From the NCBI GenBank assembly GCA_029204225.1, contig CM055109.1:2712145-2776144 (forward strand): a stretch of 64,000 bases of DNA. Reading direction: 5' to 3'. The position numbers were made by a program, and so were the translations under genes. Positions 42,349 to 53,895 of the stretch are shown here, in pieces (within the stretch, counting starts at the first letter, position 1; each line of letters starts with the position of its first letter). The stretch is from Diphasiastrum complanatum (lineage: Eukaryota > Streptophyta > Lycopodiopsida > Lycopodiales > Lycopodiaceae). Under the pieces are notes generated by a model. The model did not search any database. It was not told the origin of the DNA and saw only the letters and a program-made list of their open reading frames with translations.

Positions 42349-45300
42349 ATGGCTTCCAATGGTGGGATCATGCTAGAGTCTAGTGAAAGGTTGAGTTCAT
42401 CAAACTACTCTACTTGGAAAGTGAGGATGGAGTCCTTACTTGAGTTGAATGAACTCATGGACATAGTTGCAGAAATTGAAGAGAGACCTCTCACACTTCA
42501 AGAGCAACAAAGGTTTGATAAGAAGGCCAAAAGGGCTCTTCATATCATTAAAATGAATGTTACAAATGAACTTCTCAAGGAAGTTGGAAAGTGTCAAAGT
42601 GCAAGTGAGGCATGGAATGCCTTAAAGAAGCTCTTTGAATCAAAGTCCACATCTAGGGTATTGACCCTAAGGAGACAAATATTTTCTAGTAGGCAAAGAG
42701 AGGGTGAAAGTGCTCATGCATTTATCTTGAGAGTTAAGTCCCTAAGTGATGATTTAGCATGCATTGATGAGAACATAAAAGATGGTGAAATAGTCCAAGT
42801 TATGTTGAATGGTTTGCTAAATGAACATGCTAACCTTGTGCAAAGTTTTGCCATTCAAAGATTCTTGCCAAGTGTGGTTGACTTGCAAGAAATCTTATTG
42901 GCTGAAGAACATAGGTTGCAATCAAAGCTTGATGGTGCATCCTTGCAAGGTGGAGGTGAAGAGGCTTTCTTCACAAAAGGCAAATTCAAGGGCAAAGGTA
43001 AAGGCAAAGGGAAATGGTCCAAAGGTGGTAACTTTGATCATGATGATCACTCTTCCTCTTCCTCTTCTACTAAGAACAATAAGTCAAAGTTCAAGTGCTT
43101 TTATTGTGGGATAAAAGGTCATTTTGCAAATGAATGTTATAAGAAGAAAAGAGAGCAAGGAGAGAGGCAAGGAAATCTTACAATAGATGAGGAAGAACAT
43201 AACACATGTGAATCACTTGTTATGACTTCAAGTTTGTTAGCCAACATAGATGATAATGATCCTTGGTGGATTGATAGTGGAGCCTCATCTCACATGACAA
43301 GACATAAGGAATACTTTACATCCTTATTGTCTTATGAGGGAGAAGGTAACATCATCTACACTGCAAATGATGGTCAATGTGACATCAAAGGCATAGGCAC
43401 TATTCCTATTTCCCTTTCAACAAATAGGAAAGCAAATCTTGAAAATGTTTTGTACATTCCTTCAATCACTAAGAATTTGCTTAGTGTAAGTCAAATGATT
43501 GACAAAGGACTTGATGTGGAGTTCATTGGAGATGCATGTTTGATAAGTAAATGTGGATCCTTGATTGCTCAAGGTAGGAGGCATGGTAAACTTTTCAAGC
43601 TTGATGCATGTGTGATCTCTAATCATGAAGGATGTATGGCTAGGGAGCAATTGACAAACCAAGAAGTTTGGCACAAGAGGTTGGGCCATCCCAACTTCAA
43701 ATCTTTGGAGGTAATGGCAAAGAAAGAGCTTGTTCTTGGTCTCCCTAAAAGTCTTGTTGCAAACAATAGTGTTTGTGAACATTGTGCCTTGTCCAAATCT
43801 CATAGACTTGCTTATTCTAGATCTACTTCTAGATCTAAAGAAGCTTTTCAACTTGTGCATTCTGATATTCATTCTTCTAGTACAACTAGCAATGGTGGGG
43901 CAAAGATGTATGCAACTTTCATTGATGACTTTAGTAGGTATACTTGGATCTATCTTCTTAAAAGTAAGGATGAAGTGTTTGCTGCATTTGGCAAGTTCAA
44001 GAATGAAATGGAAAACCAATTCAATACAAAGATCAAATGCTTAAGATCTGATAATGGAGGGGAATACACCTCAAATAGGTTCAAAGACTTTTGTATAGCA
44101 CATGGGATTAAGAGGGAGATGTCTAGTCCTAGGACTCCACAACAGAATGGAGTGGCCGAGAGGAAGAATAGAACCCTTTGTGAATGTGCCAAGGCAATGA
44201 GACTACATGCTAATCTTGCTAAGTCTTTTTGGGGGGAAGCTTTAGCATGTGCTAACTATCTATGTAATAGATGGACAAGTGCTTCCTTGGATGGTAAAAC
44301 TCCTCATGAGGTTCTTTATGGTAGAAGGCCGAGTGTCAAGCATTGTAGGATCTTTGGATGTACATGATTTGTCAATATCACACTTGATGATAGAACTAAA
44401 GAAGATCCTTCATCAAAGAAGGGTGTGTTTGTTGGCTATAGTGAAGTAAGCAAGGCTTACAAAGTGTACATTCCTTCTACAAAGAAAGTTGTCATAAGTA
44501 GGGATGTCATCTTTCATGAAGAGAATGTTTCCAATGTTGTTGATGTTGATGTTGATGTGCCTACTAATCATCATGATGTGCAAGATGTCTTGGATGAAGA
44601 TGGAGATGCCACTCCAAAGCAAACTTCAAGGAAGACTCAAAGGCAAAGGGCTAAGCCATCAAGGCTAACCTATGATGAAAAAGGAAAGCAAGTGGTGGAC
44701 AACTCTAACTTTGCTTTTCTTACCTCTTTTGATGAACCAACTTGTGTAGGTGAAGCAATTCAAAAGAAGGAATGGATCCAAGCCATGGATCATGAGCATC
44801 AAGCACTCATCAAAAGCAACACATGGAGGTTGGTAAAGCTTCCAAAGGACAAGAAGGCAATTGGTTGTAAGTGGATCTTCAAGATCAAGACAAATCAAGA
44901 TGGATCAATCAACAAGTACAAGGCAAGGTTGGTGGCAAAGGGGTATGCTCAAGAATATGGTATTGACTATGATGAGACCTTTGCACCCGTGGCAAAGATG
45001 GTAACTATTCGAATCCTAATCTCTCTTGCAACTCTTTATGATTGGGATATGTGGCAAATGGATGTTACTAATGCCTTCTTGAATGGTGATCTTGAAGAAG
45101 ATATTTACATGGAGCAACCCGAGGGCTATGTTTCACATGATGAGCCTAATCATGTGTGCTATCTCCAAAAGAGTTTGTATGGGCTAAAGCAAGCACCAAG
45201 GAGTTGGTATGCTAAGCTCAATTCCTTCTTACTTTCTCAAAACTTTGTTATGAGTGAGTATGATCATTCTCTCTACTTTAGATTGAATGAAAATGATATC

Positions 45301-46302
45301 ACTTTACTTTTGATCTATGTTGATGACATTATCTTAAGTGGTGGTAACAATCTAGATATAGATGAAATCAAGATGGCACTCAAAAGAGAGTTTGAAATTC
45401 AAGATCTTGGTAAACTTCATTATATCTTAGGAATAGAGATTATTAAAACTTCTAAATCTACATTCATATGTCAAGAAAAGTATGTTAACTCTATTCTAAA
45501 AAGGTTTCATATGGAAGATTGTAAAGTTGTTTCTACTCCTATGGAATCAAATGTAAAGCTAACTACAAGAAGTAATGAAAGATCCTTCAAGGACATTACT
45601 CTCTATAGAAAGCTAATAGGATCTCTTATATGGTTAACCATCACAAGACCTGATCTAAGCTTTGTGGTTGGTAAACTAAGTCAATTTATGCAAGATCCTA
45701 GTGAGGCTCATTGGAAGCTAGGAAAGAGAGTACTTAGATACATCTCGGGATCTAGAGATTTTGGCATCTTGTATGGAGGTACTACACCTAACCTTTGTGG
45801 ATTTTCAGATTCAGATTTTGCAGGTGATCAAATGGATAGGAAGTCAACAAGTGCCTTTGCAATCTATCTTGGAGATGGAGTGGTCTCATGGCTATCAAAG
45901 AAGCAACCAACTATCTCTCTATCTTCCACCGAAGCCGAGTACAAGGCATTAACAACATGCACCAAGGAGATTCTTTGGATCAAGAGGATGTTATTGGATC
46001 TTCACTTGCTGGAACCAGAGAAGACTCCAATCATACTTTGTGATAACCTTTCAGCCCAAAGCTTGGCAAGCAATCCTGTTTTTCATGCAAGGAGCAAGCA
46101 CATTGAGATTGCTCACCATTTTGTGAGAGATCAAGTCATTGCCAAAGAGGTGGAGCTTCAACATGTCTCTTCAAAGGAGTGTGTGGCTGATATCTTCACC
46201 AAACCATTGGGAAAGGACCTATATTTAATGCATAGATCTAATCTTGGAATGTGCTCAAAGACTATGTTGAAACTAGCATCCAATGTTGAAGAGGGAGTGT
46301 GA
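42349..46302 (+). CDS. copia gag-pol polyprotein with one in-frame TGA
   Basis: One frame of 1318 codons. Start MASNGGIMLESSERLSS. Gag core to about residue 200; zinc knuckle CFYCGIKGHFANECYKK from residue 250; protease WWIDSGASSHMT with Asp 309; integrase zinc finger from His 442 (HKRLGHPNFKSL, CEHCALSKSH). Integrase triad: Asp 506 (HSDIH), Asp 568 (RSDNGGEY), Glu 604 (NGVAERKN), i.e. D-D-35-E. RT has MDVTNAFLNGDLEEDIYMEQ and YVDD at 990-993. RNase H about 1150-1290 (SDSDFAGDQ, STEAEYKAL, ADIFTKP). The only defect is TGA at 44365-44367 (codon 673), where the 20355 family has Cys (FGCICYVH). The stop lies between integrase and RT, so as it stands the copy could make gag-PR-IN but not RT. All other catalytic residues are present. 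Confidence 0.95.
46288..46297 (+). other. polypurine tract of the young copia
   Basis: gaagagggag immediately before the 3' LTR; it overlaps the last gag-pol codons. Confidence 0.85.
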
Positions 46303-46952
46303 AAATTGTCAACATTTCCTAGCTAGTTTGAGGCCTAAATTGGCTAAAATTGTAAATAGTTTTGGTTCTGGAGTTTCACACGTGTGAACCAGGCCACAAT
46401 GTTTTTATTTACTGTATTTTTTTAGTATGATGAAGTGTCAAACTTCATACCCTTCAAAATGAGACCATTTTGATGTATTTTGGTCATATAAGCCATTTTT
46501 AGCTATTTTTCCTATATAGGGAATATCTAGGGTCAAGTACCTTCTAGAGAGAGGAGAGAGAGTCATCTTCCTCATCCATAAATAGTAGGGAAGTCGTGGA
46601 GAACAGGTTGGAGAAACCTTTTGTATGCTTCATTGAGATCAATAGATCATTGTCATTGTTTCTTCCTCCATTGAGAGCATTGTTGTGTGTATTGTCTTCA
46701 AGCTATTGTGTATGATCTTAGGTGCTTTCCAAAAGTGATAGGCTGATGTATTATGGACTGTATAATGCTATTTTGGGCCGCACTTGATGTTTATGGAAGT
46801 TTCCATTTGTGATAAATGCTTTTTGATCAAGTTCTTTGCATTCTAGGTAGCATAGAATGTGTTGCCAATTCCTAGCTTATGTAGTTTGGAGTGCAAGCAT
46901 TCAAGCCAATGATCTTGGAGTTTAGATCCACTTAGGATCTGTATTTTTTACA
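46298..46952 (+). repeat. 3' LTR of the young copia, internally deleted
   Basis: 655 bp. Identical in ends and flanks to the 5' LTR but joins ataatgctatttt to gggccgcacttg directly. Has one ttcacacgtgtgaa (46375-46388). Confidence 0.93.
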
Positions 46953-46957
46953 CCGAG

Positions 46958-47690
46958 CATGAGAGCCGAGGAAATACTAGCTAGGAAGATAGTGATTAAC
47001 TATGTGAGCCTACATGGTGTATGCCAAAGAAGGAATGACCATGTAAGAGCTAGTAACATTTTCTTGAATAGTTGTAATAAATGTAGACCCCCCTTAAAAT
47101 AGTAAGAGTGAGCTACCTTTTGATGGTGACCTCTAGTGGAAGGGCAAATTTCCATGTAATTTCTAATTTAGTGGAATTGCCACATGGGCTCCACATGGGC
47201 GGCCTTCTTGCTTACTTAAGGGCCTCCCTCTCTTGTGAGGGAGCTTTTGATTGTATTTTCAAGTTCTCTTGAGCTAATAAAGAGGATCCTCCACGAGTTC
47301 TTGAAGATCACTAAGCTCTTTGTTCATGGCAATGATCTTGAGTGATATTTCTATGAGCATGCTTGATTCCTTGCTTGTGGATTAACTAGGTTCTTGTTTC
47401 TTGTTCTTGCTTAGTTGTGGATTAGCTTCAGTTCTTGCTTGTGGAATCTTGTAGAAATCAGCATTCAAGTAAACTATAGAGGCTAGAAATGTGTAAATAT
47501 TGCATAGTCTTGACATTCTAGTTCTTGATGTTCTTCGATAATCTAGGCATCAAGTAATGTGTGTTTCTTGATTCTTAGATTGTTAAATGCTGCTAGGAAT
47601 CTTGTTTCTTGTTTCTTGAATGTTGTTTTAGTTTCAGCAGCTAATCTAGTTCTTGATTGTTCTTTGATTCAGTAGTTAGTAGTAGGATCG
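46958..47690 (+). repeat. right part of 3' LTR, second Athila/Tat-like element
   Basis: Continues the LTR begun at 39728 after the copia. Contains an ctcccctctcttgtgaggg-like hairpin-prone block near 47225-47250 and an aataaa at about 47275, plausible for a poly(A) site. The right end is not defined; text after about 47690 changes character. Confidence 0.45.
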
Positions 47691-48249
47691 CTCTTTATGC
47701 TGAACGTTGATCTGCTTGAGCTGTAGATGGTTGCATGGCTAGTGTATGCATGTAGCTGAGTATCGGATTTGAGTTACCCACTGACAGGCTAGGAAATACA
47801 TAATGCATCCTTGAATATTGCTTCTGCTCTGTATCCGTTCTAATAAGAAGAGTAATCACAAAGAACCATAACAACAGAAGTAATCCAAGAGTATCCACAA
47901 AAGAGAGGAAAACGTGTTCACAGATTCAGTGAATATGTGAACATATATTCTAACAGATTTAACCGAAGAGAGACTATCTAAGCGAGCTAGTCTGCCTACT
48001 CGATCTTTCTAAATTAAAATCACCTAGTAAATGGCTGATCTAACTGGCTAAGTAGTATTGATCTAATCTAACTTTTTGATCTAGCTATTCGATTTATCTA
48101 ACTATTCCAACCCGAAGTAGAACACTAAGGGTCTAACTTCTAGCTCCTATGGATCCAGGTCTAAACTACTACCAAGACTTAACTAAGATTTCTACCACCT
48201 ATCTAACCGACGAGCATCTAATCCTACATGCTACTCCTACCTAGGCTAT
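47691..48249 (-). other. spacer downstream of minus-strand integrase
   Basis: No gene. Rich in degenerate ctagct / gttagat words (47960-48250), much like 55980-56560. Seen from the minus strand it follows the integrase end, so it may be element 3' non-coding sequence. Confidence 0.35.
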
Positions 48250-48965
48250 CTAATGGGGTGTCGACGGTTCATCTTGAACTGAAAAAGATGACGTGGATGG
48301 TGGCTCTAGCACATCTCTGAGTTCAACATCAACAGAATAGTAGCGATGCACTGCCATTAATGGGCGTGTCTAGCAAATTGCCTCGTAGGTCAGTGAGTAT
48401 CACTGTGCCATTAGGTCAAATTTCTATCACTCTATATGGTCCTTCTCCCTAGAATTTGAGCTTGCCTTTGTGTGCTTTGGGATTATATAGCAAAGCCAAT
48501 TCTTCCTTGACAAGATCTTTGGTTTTGATATTGCGATCATGCCAGGCCTTCCGTTGCTGTTTTTCCATAGTTAGGGCGTGAAGCGCAAGGAAGCGGGTTT
48601 CGTGGAGTTGAAGAAGATTTTCCAATCTTCTCTTGGTTGATTTCTCTATACTAAGACATTCGGCGGTGGTGACTCTCAGACTTGGAACAACAAATTCAGC
48701 AGGCATTACGGCTTCCTGTCCATACACCATCTAAAATGGAGTTTGTCCAGTACTCACTTTGAATGTTGTTCTAAAAGCCAATAAAGCATCATGAAGCTTG
48801 TGCTCCCAATCGGATCATGAAGCTTCAACCATGTTCATGATAATCCCACAGAGGATCTTGTTTGATGACTCTGCCTGTCTGTTACAACGTGGGTAATAGG
48901 GACTACTCTTTTTATGGACAACCAGATAAGAGGATAACAGGTGAGTGACAGTCTCATTTAGGAAA
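48250..48965 (-). pseudogene. gypsy integrase fragment, minus strand
   Basis: Minus strand: HFLNETVTHLLSSYLVVHKK, YYPRCNRQAESSNKILCGII (with the catalytic Glu), a stop in VEAS*SDWEHKLHDALLAF, then MVYGQEAVMPAEFVVPSLRV and the C-terminal module KGKLKF, GEGPYRVIEI. The catalytic Asp residues lie upstream and are missing, cut at 48965 by a copia LTR. Closely parallels the integrase of element 1 (13630-14277), so it is the same lineage. Confidence 0.85.
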
Positions 48966-48967
48966 TG

Positions 48968-49931
48968 CACAGAGAACACGATGCAAGTTCAAATAAATCA
49001 AATTAATATCAGTGTCCTCAATCGCGATTTTATCTGTTCTATATACTAATAAAATAGTATTTATTCTGATTAAATATGCGTGCAGAAATTATATGCGGAA
49101 GTAAGATATTATATGAAGAAGTATGAGACGATTCAAGACTATTCAAACAATAAGAAACTATTGATCAAAGACGAATTTTTATAATTCTGAATCTAATTCA
49201 TCAATATACATCTCTTGCTGTCTTATCTCGTTGTTGTCTCTGATTGAGTTAGTTTCAATCAGTAGTGCATACGTATTTATATTGCTACAAGACGAGTCTT
49301 TTGGCCTTTTATTTATAGGTCTTTTGGCCTATCAATAAAAGTAGAAATCTAACTGTTTACCACGGTTAATATTCAAATAGGAGTTCTGTTTCCAAGGTCG
49401 AATAATTTCTGTTCGCGAATATTTTACAACAGTCTGTCTCTTTATTTCAGCTTCTATTTAGCGAATTGTTCGCAACACTTGTCTCTTCGCAACATTTTCG
49501 TCATTCGCGAATTATTCACGACAGATTACAATTCTTGAGATTGAAAGAAGCTAGAGTATTTTGCGAACTGTTCGAGATAGTTTTCGCGACAGGTGAGCTT
49601 GAGAAAACAGTCCAGAAGATTTCGCGAATTGTTCACAACAATTTTGCGACATCTGAGGCTTGAACAAGAAACTAAAAAATTTCGCGACAAGATTCTGTTC
49701 GTGAATCTTTTGAGCTTTAACAAGAAAGCCACGAGCTTCCACAAGACACTATTTTGCGAATATTTCGAGTTGACTACAAGACAAATTTTGTGAATCCTTC
49801 GTGAATCTTTTCAAGTTGGTCACAAATAGAAAAGTTTCGAGTTCGTGTTGTTTCTTTCTCATCCTTTGTCAATTAAACTGCGCACTTTGTTAGTAGAATC
49901 AAGATCTGTCTGATCAATTGTTCTACAGCTC
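48968..49931 (-). repeat. copia 3' LTR with TTCGCGAA motifs, minus strand
   Basis: On the minus strand a PPT (ttgagagggagc, 49932-49943) is followed by TGTAGAACAATTG; the LTR would end near 48968. It contains many copies of ttcgcgaa or near matches between 49410 and 49830 (for example 49458, 49504, 49560, 49585, 49620, 49680). A TATA-like stretch is not obvious. Confidence 0.6.
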
Positions 49932-49943
49932 CCTCTCAAAGTG

Positions 49944-50335
49944 GCAGTTGGATTAACCCAAATCTTCTTCGCTGCTTCTCGAACAAGGCTTTACTTAGTG
50001 GCTTTGTAAAAATATCAGGTGTCATTTCCTCTGTAGGTATGAAGACTGTCTTCAATATCTTCTTCTTGACTAAGTCCCGAATCACATGATACTTGATAGC
50101 TATATGCTTTGTTTTTTAGTGAAATACAAGATCTTTCGTAAGATAGATTGCTGAAGTGTTACCCATTAACAAGACATAAGGTTCACAACTAGATTCATCA
50201 AATCCTTCCAATATCTGTTTAATCCACAACATCTCGTTTGCCATCTTGGCTGCTACTACATATTCCGCTTCGTAGGAAGATTGAGCTACTGCAGTTTGCT
50301 TCTTTCCAAGGGTACATGAACAAAGCAAGCAAGTC
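49944..50335 (-). pseudogene. copia RNase H end, minus strand
   Basis: Minus strand: LGKKQTAVAQSSYEAEYVVA, EMLWIKQILEGF, KTKHIAIKYHVIRDLVKKK, MTPDIFTKPLSKALFEKQRR. This is the C-terminal half of copia RNase H with one stop near 50116. Its wording (VAQSSYEAEYVVAAKMANE) differs clearly from the RNase H of the other copia elements here (SLSSTEAEYKALTTCTKE), so it may not belong with the gag-integrase piece next to it. Confidence 0.75.
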
Positions 50336-52335
50336 CAAAAACTCTAAGGTGATCTACCTTAGGTTCTTAAACAAGACTTCATAAGGTGATTTTCCAGCAA
50401 GTGCATTGTGAAGTAATCTATTGCACAAATATTTGCACAATTAATTGCTTCACCCCAATATTCAATAGGCAAAGAAGCTTCAACTCGGATTGCTTTAGCA
50501 CGTTCACATAAAGATCGATTTTTTCTCTCAGCAACTCCATTTTGAGATGGAGAATAAGCACAAGAAAACTCTCTCTTTATTTCTTCACCTTCACAATATT
50601 CATAAATCTTGTTGGAGATGTATTCACCTCCTCCATCACATATTAAAGCTTTAACTTTGAAAGAAAACTACTTCTCAACTTAAGCTTTGAAGATTAGGAA
50701 GTGATCAAATACCATAGCTTTTGAAGAAAGTAGATACAACCAAGTATACCTTGTAAAGTCGTCAATAAAGGTGACAAAACATGTTGCACCACCAATACTT
50801 TTAGAAGAAGAAAAATGAACATCCGAGTGTATAAGCTCCAAAGGATGAGTAGTCTTGATAAAAGACTTTTGATATGGCTTTCTATGTGATTTTGCAATAG
50901 CACAAGCCTCACAAGGCTTGAAATCTTTGGAAAGTGATTTTGGAAGGCCAATAGCCTTCTCTTTCTTGACCATAGAAGACATAGACTTAAAGTTAGGATG
51001 CCCCAACCTTCTATGCCACAACTCCTCCTTAGATAAAAAAGCAACTTCTGCATTCTCATAAGAATTCAACTTAAAAATTCCACCATATCTAGATCCATCA
51101 GCTAGGACCTCATCATTTTTCTTGATAAAGCAAGTATTGGAATTGAACTTTACATCACAACCACTATCAAACAACTTTCCAACACTAATCAAGTTCTTTG
51201 TAAGTTGAGGAATAAAAAGAACATTAGAAAGTGCAAGAACTTTAGAAGAAATGTTGCCAATTCTTTCAATAGAGCACTCATGATCATTTGCAGTGTAATT
51301 ATATCTCTTAAGTCCTTTGTAAGGTACAATTGAGTCAAAAGACTCCTTTGAACAACACATATATGAAGAAGCTCCACTATCTATGTACCAAGATCCATAT
51401 TTCTTGAAAGGTGATGAAGAAAAACTTGACACCATGAGTGATCCTTCTCCATCACTTGCAACAAAATCTTCTTCAATCTCTTTGAAGAGATTTGCTTGCT
51501 TGAGTTGGTTTTTTTTCTTGAAGCAATTAGAGGCATAGTGCCCCTTCTTGCCACAGAAGAAACACTTCACTTTCTTCTTCTTGGTCTTTGAAGTAGAAAA
51601 ATGAGATGAATCATCCTCTTCACCATCTTTGTCTCGATCCTTGGCTTTGTCTTTGTTGGATGCTTGAGAAAACTGGTCCTTGCTCCTTCCTTTATGCTTG
51701 TCCTTGACAAAGAGGGCTTTGTCACTTCCACCATGCTTGAGTTTGTTCATCCTAGAAAGTTTATAACTTTTCCTAGCTTCTTTAGAAATGAGAATTCCTT
51801 GGAGAGTTTCTAAATTAGGCAAATTTTCCGTAATGGCAAAGGATTGAACAAGATTATCATAGTCATCTTTCAAGACATTCAAAATGACTTATACTAGCTC
51901 ATCTTGGTTAGTTGTAACACCAACACAAGAAAGCTCCCTATGAAGATCTTTTATTCTCATAACATAGTTTGATGCACTCTTCTCACTTCGAAAACTTTGG
52001 AAAATCTGATTCCTAAGAGTGAGTATTCTAGAAGTATTCTTTGCTTCATAGATGGACTTAAGTGCATCCCAAGCATCTTTAGCTGTGGTGCAAGATCCTA
52101 TCTCTCTCAAATTTTCATTAGATACATTCATCTTAATGAAATGTAGAGCCATTCTAGCTCTCTTTTTGTACTTTGGTATTTCAAGCTGTGCTTGAGGCTC
52201 CTCCTCAATACCAAGCACAATGTCCATAACATCCTGGAGTATCAAGATAGACTCCATTCTAAACTTCAAAATTGAGTAATTAGAAGTATTTAGTCTTTCA
52301 TTTGCTTCTAGGAGATATCCTCCCAAAGGTGCCAT
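50336..52335 (-). pseudogene. copia gag-PR-IN, minus strand, RT missing
   Basis: Minus strand from ATG at 52335 (MAPLGGYLLEANERLNTSNY). Gag to about 51700 with a TAA at 51889-51891 (CAA expected). Knuckle CFFCGKKGHYASNCFKK (about 51570-51520), protease SWYIDSGASSYM, integrase WHRRLGHPNFKSM, CEACAIAKSH, IHSDVHFSS, ICDGGGEYIS, SQNGVAERKNRS. Two stops lie near 50680 and 50670 and the frame is lost near 50430. All of RT is absent; RNase H of another type follows at once. Related to the young copia but not the same family. Confidence 0.88.
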
Positions 52336-53097
52336 TATATGAAGACTTCTTAATTATTGGACAGCAATATGTTTGAGCTTGTTCCAATCAGACTTAATGT
52401 TGTTGCTCTCTTTCACTATAGGTATTTTCAAGGATGTGCTACCTTCCTATGTAAAAAACTTGCAACTGTATTTGAGATAAATCTCAAATATTTCACAAAA
52501 CAAGATTATCTAGATCAGACACTCAAAATGGTTTAAGTCACTTTGACAAGTTTGAATCCTACTTTTGGCACGTGTGAAATGCTTCAAAAGAAAACACTAT
52601 TGATACACAGAAGGCTCAAAAGGTGTTCAATTACTTTAAACTTAGTTTTGATTTCCAGTTTCTTGTGTTGGGTGCTCAAAACAATGGACTCAGAACAAAG
52701 CAAGATTGAATCAAATCAAAAAGTGGTCACTCAGATTTTGGACCTCTCCCTACCCTCTTTAAGAGCTTATAACTCTTGATAGACACATCAGATTGATTTG
52801 GTATCAATTTCTATGGAAAGTACACTTCATAAATCTTTCCATCAAGCTATAACACCACTATCTTTGGATCAATAAGCAAGGAGATAGAAGGGACTGAAAA
52901 TCTCTGATTTTCACACGTGCGGAATTCCAGAATTTCGTACTATCAATTTTCAGACCTGAAAATTCAGTTTCAATCCGATTTGATCCAAACACACTTCAGA
53001 GAAAGGTAAGAAAAAGTGTATAACTATTTTCTTGCTTGAATCAGCTCTCAAATTCTTGTACAATCAGAGATGTTAGCATGCAAAGCTCAATTTGGCT
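52336..53097 (-). other. leader of the minus-strand copia
   Basis: Non-coding between PBS and gag. Contains cacgtgtgaaat (52569) and ttttcacacgtgcgga (52909-52924), the same palindrome type seen in copia LTRs. Confidence 0.5.
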
Positions 53098-53110
53098 TTG
53101 ATACCAGAAT
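53098..53110 (-). other. primer binding site of the minus-strand copia
   Basis: ggctttgatacca on the plus strand equals TGGTATCAAAGCC on the minus strand, iMet-like with one change. Confidence 0.65.
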
Positions 53111-53895
53111 TCACATGTGTGGGGATGATCCACAAGTATGATAGATCTTATTAAGCTTTATGATTAGCACAATAATGTGATTCTAGATTGAATAACAAGA
53201 TCTAGTACAGAACTTATGGCTTAATCACAATCTAGCATGCTAAGAATCAGAGAATGATAGTATTAAATTACAAATGAGCGAAAGTACAAGAGTTTAGTGT
53301 ATTAGCATTAGCCTCAACATGAGTTAGAGAGAGAAAGAGAGAGAGAGATATCAAGTAAAAATGGTGTAGATCCAAAATGGCATGGAATAGCTACAAAGCT
53401 TTGGTTCTTCATAAAAAATTATGAGAATAGCTACACATATATACTTGCATAGTAAAAAGTTTGTAGCAAGCCTAAAGCCAAGATGGATTATTTTTCAATT
53501 TCAACAGCCCCCAAGCCATGCCATCTGAAGCAAGAGGAGAAGAGAGAAGCTGGTAACCTAAACCCAATATGTCGACGGGAGAATCCCTACCTCATTATAT
53601 AGAGAGTAGAGTCATGTGCATGAAACCATGCAATCCCCATGCAGGTCAACTATAAATAGATCACATCTCTTCATGCAGTCCTCTTGCCTATATCCGTCAC
53701 ACAGACATGCAATACTCCATATGTCTCAATTAGAGTGTCTGGGTCCTCTCAAGGTAATTAGTCACAAACAGGCCTTGACATGGAATGAAATCATGGCGTG
53801 ACCAACAACATCGAATACTGGAGGGCCGGTCCACTATATTAGGACTATTCCAGGTCCTTAACCGAATATGGCCATGACATTCTTCCCTCCTTAAA
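53111..53895 (-). repeat. probable LTR and PPT, minus strand
   Basis: On the minus strand tttaaggagggaagaa (53895-53882, a PPT) precedes TGTCATGGCCATATTCGG, a plausible LTR start at about 53881. The block then runs to the PBS at 53110. It includes a GA run at 53332-53349 and a TATA-like region near 53590-53605. A PPT-LTR-PBS order would mean a shared LTR of tandem elements, or two different LTRs joined. The LTR end at 53111 is not a canonical CA. Confidence 0.4.

Larger units (their letters stand above)
39835..46952 (+). mobile_element. young copia element, nearly intact
   Basis: 7118 bp. 5' LTR 39835-41176, PBS from 41177, leader, gag-pol 42349-46302, PPT, 3' LTR 46298-46952, target duplication ccgag at 39830-39834 and 46953-46957. 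The shared parts of the two LTRs differ at only about one position that I could see (caaatttc/caaacttc), so insertion was recent. The 3' LTR lacks about 687 bp present in the 5' LTR. gag-pol has a single premature TGA. Inserted in an LTR of the second Athila/Tat-like element. Confidence 0.95.

Noticed and set aside
53098-53895. Tandem elements sharing one LTR (PPT-LTR-PBS)
   Set aside because: The LTR end next to the PBS is not canonical and no second element body is recognised, so I list only a probable LTR.
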